Made by a program: the position numbers and the translations under genes. A stretch of DNA of 64,000 nt, from positions 558,001 to 622,000 of the forward strand of contig NC_015064.1 in assembly GCF_000178975.2 (NCBI RefSeq). Direction: 5' to 3'. Each line of letters begins with the position of its first letter. Positions within the stretch are counted from its first letter, which is position 1. Origin of the DNA: Granulicella tundricola MP5ACTX9 (GTDB lineage: Bacteria > Acidobacteriota > Terriglobia > Terriglobales > Acidobacteriaceae). Positions 27,789 to 36,239 of the stretch are shown piece after piece. The notes under the pieces were generated by a model. It was given only the letters and a program-made list of their open reading frames with translations. It did not search any database and was not told the origin of the DNA.

Positions 27789-28008
27789 GGTGGTCTCCAG
27801 GTACTGAGGAGTGAGTGCCAAAAGTAATACACCCTCAGTGGCACTAACGTAGATGAAGCAGTGACCTGGATGTGTCATGCAAACGTGAATTGATGAATAA
27901 TCGCGGCGCTCTTTTTACTCGTACTTCGTCGCGCAGAAATTCATCGAAAATCAACCCATGAAATTCGTAGTGACGGCTAGCCTGATTAGTTTTATGTCGG
28001 GATACGAC

Positions 28009-29715
28009 TTATACAACAACCTTGTACGGGCGCATCATCTCGTTGTCTTCATGCTCGAGAATGTGGCAATGCCACACATAGATCAGTTCCTGCCCAGGCG
28101 TGTACATCCCATGTGGAAGATCGAATCGCTGGATGACGCGAGTGATGTAGCCAGGGTAGGACTTGATGGTGTCCTTGCGTGCGGGACGCTCGTTACTCTC
28201 CGGTGCCATGGGCTTGCCGGTGAAGATGATCTTTCCCGTCTGTTGATACGTCTTTACGTCGAACGACTGGCGGTTCAACACCTGAAACTGAACCAGGTGA
28301 ATGTGCAGCGGGTGAACGTCGCTGGTGGTGTTGACGAAGGACCAGATCTCTGTGCTGCCGGCCTTGGGATCTTCTGTAATGGGGTCGTGCCATTGCGCGT
28401 TGCCCAGCAGGCCGGTGATGACGTAGCCGTCTGAAGGCCGCTCCTTCTCAGAGACCAGCAGCATACGCTCGCGTGTATCGAACGAAGGCTTCAGATACTC
28501 GAACGGCACCAACACGTCAGGTACAGTGCTGGTATCTTTGCCGCTCAGGGGCTTCGCCACCTTGAACAGCATGACGTCCTCTGCAAGATACTGGCCGCCC
28601 ATGGTGTAAGGTGCGGGCGCGTCGTTGAGGAGTGAGAAGGACTTGCCTTCACAGCCGGAAAAGTCGACGACGATATCGAACCGCTCCGCGGGGCCGATCA
28701 GAAGATAATGAAGCTCAACAGGCGCAGGCAGCAGCCCTCCATCCGTACCGATCTGCTGAAAGGAAGGCACTTCATAAGACTGATTCAGCACCTTTCCTGT
28801 GCTGTCCGAGTTGAAGAGCCGCAAATGATAGAAGCGGGAGTTGGCTGCGTTGACGATGCGGAACCGATACTTTCGCGGCTCCACCTCAAGGAACGGCATG
28901 ACCATGCCGTTGACGCAATTCATATCGCCATAGAGCTCCTGGACCCAGACAGGATGCTCCTTTGGGCCGTTGACAACCTTCGGGTAGTACAGTGACCCAT
29001 CGCGATGAAAGAGGCGATCCTGGAGCATCAGCGGAATCTCAAACTCACCCTGCGGCAGATTCAGCGCCTTCTCCGCCTCGTCACGAATGAGGTAGAAGCC
29101 GGACAGGCCTGCGTAGACATTGAGCCGGGTGATGCCGAGGCTGTGATCGTGATACCAGAGCGTGGTGGAAGGCTGGCAGTTGGGATAGGTCGCCGGACCG
29201 GGGCGGTATGTGGGGCCATGTTCCCCGTGGGCCGTGGACCATGCCTCTGGATAGCCGTCGTCCTCCGGCAGGGTACATGCGCCGTGTAGATGGGTTACGT
29301 TGCGGACGGCAGGCATGGACGCCTCAGCGCCGCAGATGGAGTGGTCGATCGGCAGAAGATGAGTCGTTGGGAGTTTGCTCACCCAGTTGACCTTCAGCGG
29401 GTGGTCGCGATGTGCCTCGATCGTCGGTCCGGGCCAGCTCCCGTTATAGCCCCACACTGTCGTGGGGGGTAGGTCGCGATGCACCTTCTGCTTGGTCTGG
29501 CGGATCTCGATCTCAAGCGCCTGAGTTTCATCGGATGGAGCATGAAGGACCGACGGGATGGGAAGTGCATCCGCATAGCGTTGCAGTTTTACACCGCTGC
29601 GTACCTGCGGCGGTGATGCCATTACGGTCTGGCCCAGAAGGCTTGCGCCGCGCGCGAACGTGGCGGCCGCCGCGGTGTGTAGGCCATGCCGAAGAAGATG
29701 ACGTCTACTGAGCAT
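28009..29715 (-). CDS. Tat-exported multicopper oxidase (CotA/bilirubin-oxidase-like)
   Basis: Encodes 568 residues from ATG 29715; a GTG at 29730 is also in frame. The Tat signal is SRRHLLRHG followed by AAAATFARG. All copper motifs are present: NVTHLHGA, LWYHDHSLGITRLN, HPLHIHLVQF and HCHILEHEDNEMM. The last has the His-Cys-His, His and Met ligands of the type 1 and trinuclear sites. Cupredoxin spacing and LSGFYLIRDEAE match the bacterial laccase/CotA subgroup. It oxidises phenols, metals (Mn, Cu) or bilirubin-like compounds using O2, in the periplasm or outside. No metal-specific Met-rich insert is seen. Confidence 0.93.
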   Translation of the reverse strand: MLSRRHLLRHGLHTAAAATFARGASLLGQTVMASPPQVRSGVKLQRYADALPIPSVLHAPSDETQALEIEIRQTKQKVHRDLPPTTVWGYNGSWPGPTIEAHRDHPLKVNWVSKLPTTHLLPIDHSICGAEASMPAVRNVTHLHGACTLPEDDGYPEAWSTAHGEHGPTYRPGPATYPNCQPSTTLWYHDHSLGITRLNVYAGLSGFYLIRDEAEKALNLPQGEFEIPLMLQDRLFHRDGSLYYPKVVNGPKEHPVWVQELYGDMNCVNGMVMPFLEVEPRKYRFRIVNAANSRFYHLRLFNSDSTGKVLNQSYEVPSFQQIGTDGGLLPAPVELHYLLIGPAERFDIVVDFSGCEGKSFSLLNDAPAPYTMGGQYLAEDVMLFKVAKPLSGKDTSTVPDVLVPFEYLKPSFDTRERMLLVSEKERPSDGYVITGLLGNAQWHDPITEDPKAGSTEIWSFVNTTSDVHPLHIHLVQFQVLNRQSFDVKTYQQTGKIIFTGKPMAPESNERPARKDTIKSYPGYITRVIQRFDLPHGMYTPGQELIYVWHCHILEHEDNEMMRPYKVVV

Positions 29716-29957
29716 GGGAGGAGAGAACACTCATATCGATGTCGACGGACACGGTAATCAGCTTGACGGGCATCGCTTACTTCATCCTTGTAGGTTCCCT
29801 ATGAAGGTATGCGCCGATTGTCACGGGTTCATGAATTTCAATGCCGCAAGGCCTAGGCCTTTGGCGCTGCAATCTCCGCCTCACTTCAAGCTCCCGTTAT
29901 CGCTCAGTTCAGAGTCTGAACGATTGAATCGACTCTGCTTCAGCCCATACGTTTGAT

Positions 29958-30437
29958 ATGCTCGGTTGCACGATGACTGAAACCGCGAATAAGCCCGTGG
30001 CTCGCCAGCCGGTGTTTTATGTTGCTTTGACCTTTGGGCTGGTCCTGCTCGGTTTTGCTGCAAGAGGTTTTTATCGGGATATCCGTTTTGTGTCCATGGC
30101 GGCGACTACCCAAGGCACCGTCACCGCTGTGATGAGACGCGATGCCGGGGGCCATAACGGTGTCAGCTACCTTCCCAGGTTCGCCTTTACCGACCAGAAT
30201 GGCCGGCTGTTCACGATTGTTTCGAAGTCCGGCCACAACCCGGCTTCCTTTTCAACCGGCGATAAGGTGCAGGTGCTGTACGACGCGCAGCATCCCGAGA
30301 CTGCAAAGATCGACTCCTTCGGTGAGATCTGGACCAATGATTGCGCTCTGGCCTTCTTCGGTCTGGTTTATGCGGGATTAACCCTCTTTGCCCTGATACG
30401 CTCGCGGCGCTCCGGTTTAAAGCTAGCAACCGGATAG
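29958..30437 (+). CDS. DUF3592 membrane protein
   Basis: Encodes 159 residues from ATG 29958 (second ATG at 29973). Two membrane helices, at about residues 18-38 (VFYVALTFGLVLLGFAARG) and 130-150 (CALAFFGLVYAGLTLFALI), flank a beta-rich domain. That domain has the family patterns TQGTVTAVMRRDAGG, 'SYLPRFAFTDQNG' and 'GDKVQVLYDAQHPETAKID'. The family is common but has no assigned function. It stands alone. Confidence 0.8.
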   Translation: MLGCTMTETANKPVARQPVFYVALTFGLVLLGFAARGFYRDIRFVSMAATTQGTVTAVMRRDAGGHNGVSYLPRFAFTDQNGRLFTIVSKSGHNPASFSTGDKVQVLYDAQHPETAKIDSFGEIWTNDCALAFFGLVYAGLTLFALIRSRRSGLKLATG

Positions 30438-30812
30438 GTCAATGAGCGGTCTGATCTCTCTCGCATCGTTGGCCAGCTTTTGTTGCGTTTAAGGGAGCTT
30501 CCATTCCTCATCGGGGCCCGTCCCCAAGCGTAGAACCGCCTGATCATTCGTTTGGAATTCCCAGATGCTTTGCCTTGGTCAGCCTTCCCCGTAGGCCTAC
30601 CTTGACCGTAATCGAAGCCATGGATTGATTACGGTCGAGGCTGAACTCTGTTTTCAGACGGAGAAGTATAAACAGCATCCTTAGGGCAGAATAATATTTC
30701 AGGAACTTTTTCGTCTCTCGAATTACTCCTGGGCCTTTTTCCTGCATCTGACCTGATAACTCGCCCGCCAGTAGAGCAGGTATGCGTAATAGGCCCTTTT
30801 TCAGGAGTAACA
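30438..30812. other. 375-base promoter-containing stretch
   Basis: AT-richer than its neighbours, with no gene. Two similar pyrimidine tracts occur (GGCCTTTTTCCTG near 30731 and GGCCCTTTTTCAGG near 30791). The second overlaps the AGGAG ribosome site of the beta-barrel gene. It should contain that gene's promoter; no exact box is identified. Confidence 0.4.
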
Positions 30813-31493
30813 ATGCGTCTCATAACCACCGCACTTCTCTTTGCTTCAGCTTCCATCGCTTGTGCCCAAACCAGCACCCCACCCAACCCATGCGCTGCGA
30901 ACGTTTCGTCCAGCCTGCCTGAGTCGTCCGGTTGCATGCCTCTCACCTACAAGCCCGCCGATGGTGGACCGGAGCGCACCATCATGGTTCCCGTCGAGTA
31001 CATCTACCCCCAGGGACACTCGGTTCCCGTTCCACCCACAGCCAGCCGTTTGCTTGAGTTTCAGGCTGGAGTCTTCGGCGCTTATAACACTGCGGACTAC
31101 GGGACGACAGGCAACATCGACGCCGGTGTCTATGCATCGCTGATGGCCCGGCACTTCGGCATCCAGGTCGATGCAGCCGATACCGTCGACAGCCGCGCCG
31201 GAGTACGGGAAGCTTATGTCGTGGCCGGACCCCGCTTCCAGATGCGGTATAAGCCCCTTACGATCTACGCAAAGGCTCAGGCCGGTGTCGCCCGCTTCAG
31301 CGCCACACCCGCGCCTCGCCTGAACAACAAGGATACGAGTGCAGTCGAGCAGTTCGGCGGCGGTGTTGAAATCAACGCGACTCGTAACCTGCGGATCAGA
31401 GTGGTCGATTACAGCTACCAGATCTGGCCGGAGTTCAACCCCCGCAACCTGTCGCCCCAGATCGTCAGCGCCGGCGTAGCCTTCCACTTCTAA
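30813..31493 (+). CDS. Small outer-membrane beta-barrel-like protein
   Basis: Encodes 226 residues from ATG 30813 with AGGAG six bases upstream. The signal peptide is LLFASASIACAQ. After a Pro-rich linker, alternating strands (LEFQAGVFGAYN, ARHFGIQVDAADTVD, RFQMRYKPLTIYAKAQAG, LRIRVVDYSYQIWP) end in 'AGVAFHF'. The final aromatic Phe is the usual outer-membrane barrel insertion signal. The size fits an eight-strand OmpA-like barrel. No enzyme motif is seen. Confidence 0.75.
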   Translation: MRLITTALLFASASIACAQTSTPPNPCAANVSSSLPESSGCMPLTYKPADGGPERTIMVPVEYIYPQGHSVPVPPTASRLLEFQAGVFGAYNTADYGTTGNIDAGVYASLMARHFGIQVDAADTVDSRAGVREAYVVAGPRFQMRYKPLTIYAKAQAGVARFSATPAPRLNNKDTSAVEQFGGGVEINATRNLRIRVVDYSYQIWPEFNPRNLSPQIVSAGVAFHF

Positions 31494-31507
31494 CGCCGCA
31501 CACTGAA

Positions 31508-31540
31508 CCCAGACGGGCTGAAGACCGAAGCCCGCCTGGG
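31508..31540. terminator. Hairpin between convergent genes, probable bidirectional terminator
   Basis: CCCAGACGGGCT at 31508-31519 pairs with AGCCCGCCTGGG at 31529-31540 (12 pairs, one mismatch) with a 9-base loop. It lies between the stops of the beta-barrel gene (31493) and the MFS gene (31559), where a terminator serving both strands would be expected. There is no strong T-run. Confidence 0.5.
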
Positions 31541-31558
31541 CAGGACCGCACAAAGGTT

Positions 31559-32812
31559 CTAGTGTTGTAGCACCGCGTCATCCGCTGTCTTTGGATGCCG
31601 TGCCTCATCTTTCACGCCGGTCGCATGGCGCAGCCCGGCCAATGCCATAAAGCCCAGTGCAGTCAGGCAGACGCCGTTCCAGTGCCACCGGTCCCACACC
31701 CGGGATGAGAGCCACGAACCCAGCGCCGCGCCGCCAAAATACACCGTCATATAAACCGTATTCAGCCTGCTCCGAGCTGAAGGCACCAGCCCGAAGATCC
31801 GTGTCTGGTTCGCCACCTGCGTCATCTGCGCGCCCGTATCTAGCACCACCACGCCCACCACCAGGATCGCCAGGTGAACCCATAGCGGCAGATGCGCCAA
31901 CTCTCCGCCGCCGATGATCACGTAGGAAGATGCCAGCGTAATAATCCCGACTGTCAGCACCCAGCGTGGCCCGTGCTTATCGGACAGACGTCCCGCCACC
32001 GGCGCGATCAGCGCGCCAGCCGCACCCACCACGCCGAAGGTCCCCGCGACGCCCGCGCCCATCTTGTAGTGGCTCTCCAGCAGGAAGACCAGCGTCGTCC
32101 AGAAGCAACTGAACGATGCAAACGCCAGTGCGCCGATGAGGCTGCTCTCCCGCAACAGAGGCTGCGTCTTGAACAGGTTCCACAGGGAGAGCATCGCCTC
32201 GCTGTACTTCAGCGATTGCTTGGGCGGCAGCTTCGGCATCTTCTTCCAGAGCAGCGGCACGAACATCAGGTTGATCGCGGCCGCCACCAGGAAGACAAGT
32301 TGCCAGCCATGAATCTTGCTGACCCAGCCGGAGAACGTGCGCGCCAGCAGAATCCCCAGCAGCAGCCCCGTCATGACGATGCCAATGGCCTTACCACGCT
32401 CTGCATCGGAGACCAGGTCCGGCGCCAGCGGCAGCACGATATGGGTCACGGAGGCCATGATGCCGGTCAGAGCGCTCGCCACCACCAGCAGCGGAAGCGT
32501 GGGGGCAAGCGCCACCAGCACCAGCGCGATCGCTACCCCGGCGTACATCCGCATCATCAGCGCGCGGCGCTCGACCACGTCACCCAGCGGAACGAAGAAA
32601 AGCAGCCCCACCGCGTAACCAATCTGCGTCGCCATGGCGACTAATCCAATGTGCGCCGGCGTGGTGTTGAAGGTTCTGGCCATCTCCAGCAACAGCGGCT
32701 GGTTGTAATAAATCGACGAAACGCCTACCGCGCACGCCAGTCCGAGGAAGGGAAGGGGAGCCCGTGTCTTTGCGCCGCTTGCTTCAAGGTTCGAATTTGG
32801 TACGTTCGTCAT
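31559..32812 (-). CDS. MFS transporter
   Basis: Encodes 417 residues from ATG 32812 (a GTG at 32830 is also in frame). Twelve membrane helices are expected. The helix 2-3 loop motif is FFVPLGDVVERRALMMRMY, and the start SIYYNQPLLLEMA is typical of the YfiS/'CynX-like' MFS exporters. Probable role is drug or small-molecule export at the inner membrane. The substrate cannot be read from the sequence. The convergent neighbour is the beta-barrel gene. Confidence 0.88.
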   Translation of the reverse strand: MTNVPNSNLEASGAKTRAPLPFLGLACAVGVSSIYYNQPLLLEMARTFNTTPAHIGLVAMATQIGYAVGLLFFVPLGDVVERRALMMRMYAGVAIALVLVALAPTLPLLVVASALTGIMASVTHIVLPLAPDLVSDAERGKAIGIVMTGLLLGILLARTFSGWVSKIHGWQLVFLVAAAINLMFVPLLWKKMPKLPPKQSLKYSEAMLSLWNLFKTQPLLRESSLIGALAFASFSCFWTTLVFLLESHYKMGAGVAGTFGVVGAAGALIAPVAGRLSDKHGPRWVLTVGIITLASSYVIIGGGELAHLPLWVHLAILVVGVVVLDTGAQMTQVANQTRIFGLVPSARSRLNTVYMTVYFGGAALGSWLSSRVWDRWHWNGVCLTALGFMALAGLRHATGVKDEARHPKTADDAVLQH

Positions 32813-32888
32813 CCAATGTGGCCTGACCACAGTGTAAGGTACGCGCCGCCCTCTTCCCAGCCCAATCCCAGCAATCGCCCAGACTTGT

Positions 32889-34052
32889 CTATGACTTACC
32901 CAGCGTCAATTTAGCAATTGTCGCCAGTTGCATGAACGACGTGCCCTCGTAGATCTTCCCGATCTTGGCGTCCCGGTACAACTTCTCCACCGGAAACTCC
33001 TTCACGAAGCCCGATCCGCCGAAGACCTCCACGGCCAGGCTTGCCGTCTTCTCCGCCACCTGGGAGGCCACGTACTTGCACATCGCCGCCTCTTTCAGGA
33101 ACTCGCTGCCGTTGTCCTTCAGCCGCGCCGCGTTGTAGACCATCAACTTTGCCATCTCGATCTCGGTCGCCATCTCGGCAAGCTGAAACTGCATCGCCTG
33201 AAACTCCACCAGCGCCTTGCCGAACTGCTTGCGTTCCTTGGCCCACTTCGCCGCATGGCCCCACGCCCCGGAGGCCAGCCCCAGCATCTGCGCGCCAATC
33301 CCGATGCGCCCTTCGTTCAGCGTCTCAATGGCAATCTTGTACCCCTTGCCCGGCTCCCCGAGCACTTGGTCCGCGCCCACCACGCAGTCCTGAAACACCA
33401 GCTCGCAGGTACTCGAAGCCCGAATCCCCAGCTTGTCTTCCTTCTTGCCGACCGAAAACCCCGGCGTCCCCTTCTCCACCACGAACCCCGTAATCCCCTT
33501 GTACCCCAGCGCCGGATCGAGCGTCGCAAACACCAGGTACAGACCTGCCTCCTTCGCGTTCGTGATCCAAAGCTTCTGCCCGTTCAGCACGTAGTCGCTG
33601 CCCCTCTGCGTCGCACGGGTCTGCAACGCAAACGCATCCGACCCCGAGGCCGCCTCGCTCAGGCAGTAGGAGCCGATCGTGTCCTTCGCCATCCGCGGCA
33701 GGTACCGCTTCTTTTGCTCGTCCGAACCCCACTTGTTCAGCGCATTGATGCACAGCGTGTTCTGCACATCGACCATCACACCCACCGCCGGGTCCACCTC
33801 GGAGATCGCCTCGATCGCCAGGCAGGCATCGAAGAAGCTGCCACCCGCGCCGCCCAGCTCCTCCGGCACCTCGATCCCCATCAGCCCCAGCCCAAACAGC
33901 TCGCGGATCAGGCCCGCGTCCATCGTCTGCGCCTCATCCATCTGCCGTACCAGCGGCGCAATCCGCTCCCCTGCAAAGTCCCGCACCGACTCCTGCAGCA
34001 TCCGCTCTTCATCGCTCAACTGCGTCAACGCCCGCGCCCGATCAGCTCGCAT
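32889..34052 (-). CDS. Acyl-CoA dehydrogenase (short/medium-chain type)
   Basis: Encodes 387 residues from ATG 34052, chosen because GGAGG lies five bases upstream; a TTG at 34070 is also open. Family landmarks are YCLSEAASGSDAFALQT, 'WITNAKEAG', RASSTCELVFQDC, 'ASGAWGHAAKWAKERKQFGK' and the C-terminal YRDAKIGKIYEGTSFMQL, whose Glu is the catalytic base position. It is a cytoplasmic FAD enzyme of beta-oxidation or branched-chain amino-acid degradation. No electron-transfer flavoprotein gene is adjacent. Confidence 0.94.
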   Translation of the reverse strand: MRADRARALTQLSDEERMLQESVRDFAGERIAPLVRQMDEAQTMDAGLIRELFGLGLMGIEVPEELGGAGGSFFDACLAIEAISEVDPAVGVMVDVQNTLCINALNKWGSDEQKKRYLPRMAKDTIGSYCLSEAASGSDAFALQTRATQRGSDYVLNGQKLWITNAKEAGLYLVFATLDPALGYKGITGFVVEKGTPGFSVGKKEDKLGIRASSTCELVFQDCVVGADQVLGEPGKGYKIAIETLNEGRIGIGAQMLGLASGAWGHAAKWAKERKQFGKALVEFQAMQFQLAEMATEIEMAKLMVYNAARLKDNGSEFLKEAAMCKYVASQVAEKTASLAVEVFGGSGFVKEFPVEKLYRDAKIGKIYEGTSFMQLATIAKLTLGKS

Positions 34053-34091
34053 CCCAACCTCCGAATCCAACCGAGCTTAGCATCCGAAGCC

Positions 34092-35147
34092 TCACTCCGG
34101 CTGCTTGGCGGGATCGTCCTTAGGAGTTACATGCAGCGCCTGCCCCACATGCCGAGCAGAGGTCCCCAGCGCATGAGTCGTCTTGCGATAGCTCTTCCCC
34201 AGCGCGTTCCCGGTCGAATCCTGCGCCGTAGAAAGCGCCCCACCCGTAGCATCACCCGCCGTAGAGATGGCCGAACCAGTGTTATCCGCGCTATTCGCCA
34301 GCTTCAACTCCGTACGCCCGCTGATGGAGATGATCTGCTGCGCCGGATGCCGCCCCGCGCTGTACCAGGCGATATCCGTCTCAGGCAGCTTCTCCAGCCG
34401 ACCCAACGGCTCCGCAGGGAAGTTCGTCGCCTCCATCTTCCCCAGCAGCGGCCACTGATTCGAAGCCACAAAGACTGACCCATTCATCGGCCGCCCCGGC
34501 TCGCCAAGGTTCACGATTCGTGCCGCCGGCAGCGCCGTCATCTGCTCGCACTTGTCCGCGCCGCATCCCCGCTGGCAAAGCGTCTCGTTCAGGTAAGACG
34601 CATGCTTGCCCGGCGAGATCCACACGTTCGCCCCATGCTCCTCCGCATGAAGCGTAGACGCCCGAGCGATCTGGCTCACATCGCACACCGTCTGCTCATG
34701 CGCCGCTGCGTACCAGTACACCGCAGTCCACTTCGCCGTCAGCACATCCGGCCCGGAGGCCCGCACCAGCGCCGACACATGCTCCGTATCCAACGGATGC
34801 CCGTGCCGCCCACAGTCGATCCGCCACAGATGATAGAAGTGAATCTCCACCTCCGGCGCATCCTTGCTCGAGCTTTTCACCGGAAACGCCTGCCCATAGA
34901 TGGTCCCGTCCTCCGTCTTCACGGTCGGCACCTTCATCTCCGGCACAAACTCCGCCGGCACATTCGAGCAGTCGTCTTTCCCCACCATAAAGCTAGGCGC
35001 AAACTGCGTCAGCAGCCTCTGCTCCAGCTCATCGCTCAACCCATCTTTGTCTGTATCCGGCTCAGCCGAAACCACATGCGCCGTTTGCTGCCCATGCAGC
35101 AAACCCGCCCCCAAAACCAACCCCAGAACCACCCGAGTCCAAATCAT
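34092..35147 (-). CDS. Secreted protein of unknown function with calcium-type loop
   Basis: Encodes 351 residues from ATG 35147. The signal peptide is VVLGLVLGAGLLHGQQ. A calcium-loop-like sequence (DTDKDGLSDELEQR, thrombospondin-3/dockerin style) lies at about residues 31-44. The middle has several His/Asp/Cys-rich segments (HFYHLWRIDCGRHGHPLD, AAHEQTVCDV, CQRGCGADKCEQ) suggesting disulfides and possibly metal. The C-terminal 90 residues are low complexity, with repeated Thr/Ser/Gly/Asp units. No family recognised. It starts 15 bases past the MerR/TPR gene stop, so it is probably co-transcribed. Confidence 0.6.
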   Translation of the reverse strand: MIWTRVVLGLVLGAGLLHGQQTAHVVSAEPDTDKDGLSDELEQRLLTQFAPSFMVGKDDCSNVPAEFVPEMKVPTVKTEDGTIYGQAFPVKSSSKDAPEVEIHFYHLWRIDCGRHGHPLDTEHVSALVRASGPDVLTAKWTAVYWYAAAHEQTVCDVSQIARASTLHAEEHGANVWISPGKHASYLNETLCQRGCGADKCEQMTALPAARIVNLGEPGRPMNGSVFVASNQWPLLGKMEATNFPAEPLGRLEKLPETDIAWYSAGRHPAQQIISISGRTELKLANSADNTGSAISTAGDATGGALSTAQDSTGNALGKSYRKTTHALGTSARHVGQALHVTPKDDPAKQPE

Positions 35148-35162
35148 GCAACGTTAGATGCG

Positions 35163-36104
35163 TCAGCCAGCAGCCGCAACCTTGCGCCCGCCCCGGCTCA
35201 CGATGCTCAACCGTTCCATCGACAGAATCTTCCTTGCCTGACCCTTGGCATGAGTCCCCCACGGCCCCACCGGGTCCAGCCGAACATAAGCCATCCAGTG
35301 CCGCAGCGCCCTCCGCTTCTCGCCCGACCGCTCATACGCCAGCGCCAGGTTGTAGTGCGCGTCCGCATAGCTGGGCACCAGCTCGATCGCCCGTCCGTAC
35401 GCCTCGATCGCCTCATCCAGCCGCAACATCTCGTCCAACACGTTCCCCAGGTCGAAGAACGCCAGCGCATACTGCGAGTCTGCCTCGGTCGCCCGCCGGT
35501 ACATCCGCTCCGCCCCGTCAAAGTCCTTGCGGTTGTAGAAGATCGTCCCCAGGTTGATGCACGCCGGCGCATGATCCGGCTTCAGTTCCAGCAGCGATTC
35601 ATATACCCGCATCGCCTCGTTCACCGTCGCCGCATTCTCTTCAAGCTGTACCCCGCGCAGGAACATCTCCTGCACCTCCGCGCTCGCCTTGGCCCGGTAC
35701 GCCGCAGACCCCGCCACCGGCGCCGCGTTCACAACCTTCAACTGCCCCTGCATCCCTTCAAAATCGAACGCCAGTTGTTGCGTCATCGGGTCCACCAGAG
35801 CCCCGCCATGCCGGAACGCCAGCCGCGAGCCATGCCGCACGGCACTCGTCTCCGTCAGCACATTCCGCATCCCCACAACCTTCTGCATCGCCTCCATGGA
35901 AGCCAGCATGCTCTTCGCGGAGACACGCCGAGCCCCGCCTGTCCGCATCTCGCGCAGCGCACGCAGTTGCGACAGGTGCTCGAACGAGTAAGCCCGTTCA
36001 TTTTCAGGATGGCTGGCAATGAGCCCGGCGCGCTCCCATGCGGTGAGCTGGCGGGTCTTCAGGTGAAGAATTCGAAGCACGTCTTGACGGGTATATCGGG
36101 TCAC
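35163..36104 (-). CDS. MerR-type HTH regulator with TPR domain
   Basis: Encodes 313 residues from GTG 36104, with GAGAG about eight bases upstream; the frame reaches GTG 36140. The N-terminal winged helix begins with TRYTRQDVLRILHLKTRQL and 'TAWERAGLIASH', MerR-like. Residues about 140-300 are TPR repeats (SLLELKPDHAPACINLGT, YRRATEADSQYALAFFDL, YGRAIELVPSYADAHYNL). This HTH-TPR combination is uncommon but recurs in acidobacteria. The likely role is DNA-binding regulation tuned by protein partners. The downstream secreted-protein gene is its operon partner. Confidence 0.82.
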   Translation of the reverse strand: MTRYTRQDVLRILHLKTRQLTAWERAGLIASHPENERAYSFEHLSQLRALREMRTGGARRVSAKSMLASMEAMQKVVGMRNVLTETSAVRHGSRLAFRHGGALVDPMTQQLAFDFEGMQGQLKVVNAAPVAGSAAYRAKASAEVQEMFLRGVQLEENAATVNEAMRVYESLLELKPDHAPACINLGTIFYNRKDFDGAERMYRRATEADSQYALAFFDLGNVLDEMLRLDEAIEAYGRAIELVPSYADAHYNLALAYERSGEKRRALRHWMAYVRLDPVGPWGTHAKGQARKILSMERLSIVSRGGRKVAAAG

Positions 36105-36239
36105 AATGGGCTCTCGGTCCGCTCGTCGGCACGCTCTCACTTGGAGTATGCGTTGCGACCGTTAACCAATCAAGACCCACAAGCCAACCTTCCGTAAAAA
36201 CAGGTGGATATCGTGTACCAAATATGGTTCAAATTCGCT

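Noticed and set aside
32928..34478. Long plus-strand frame opposite the acyl-CoA dehydrogenase
   Set aside because: His/Arg/Leu-rich shadow translation with no domain; the minus strand is clearly coding.
34602..36197. Long plus-strand frame opposite the MerR/TPR gene
   Set aside because: Arg/His/Pro-rich shadow of a clear TPR gene.
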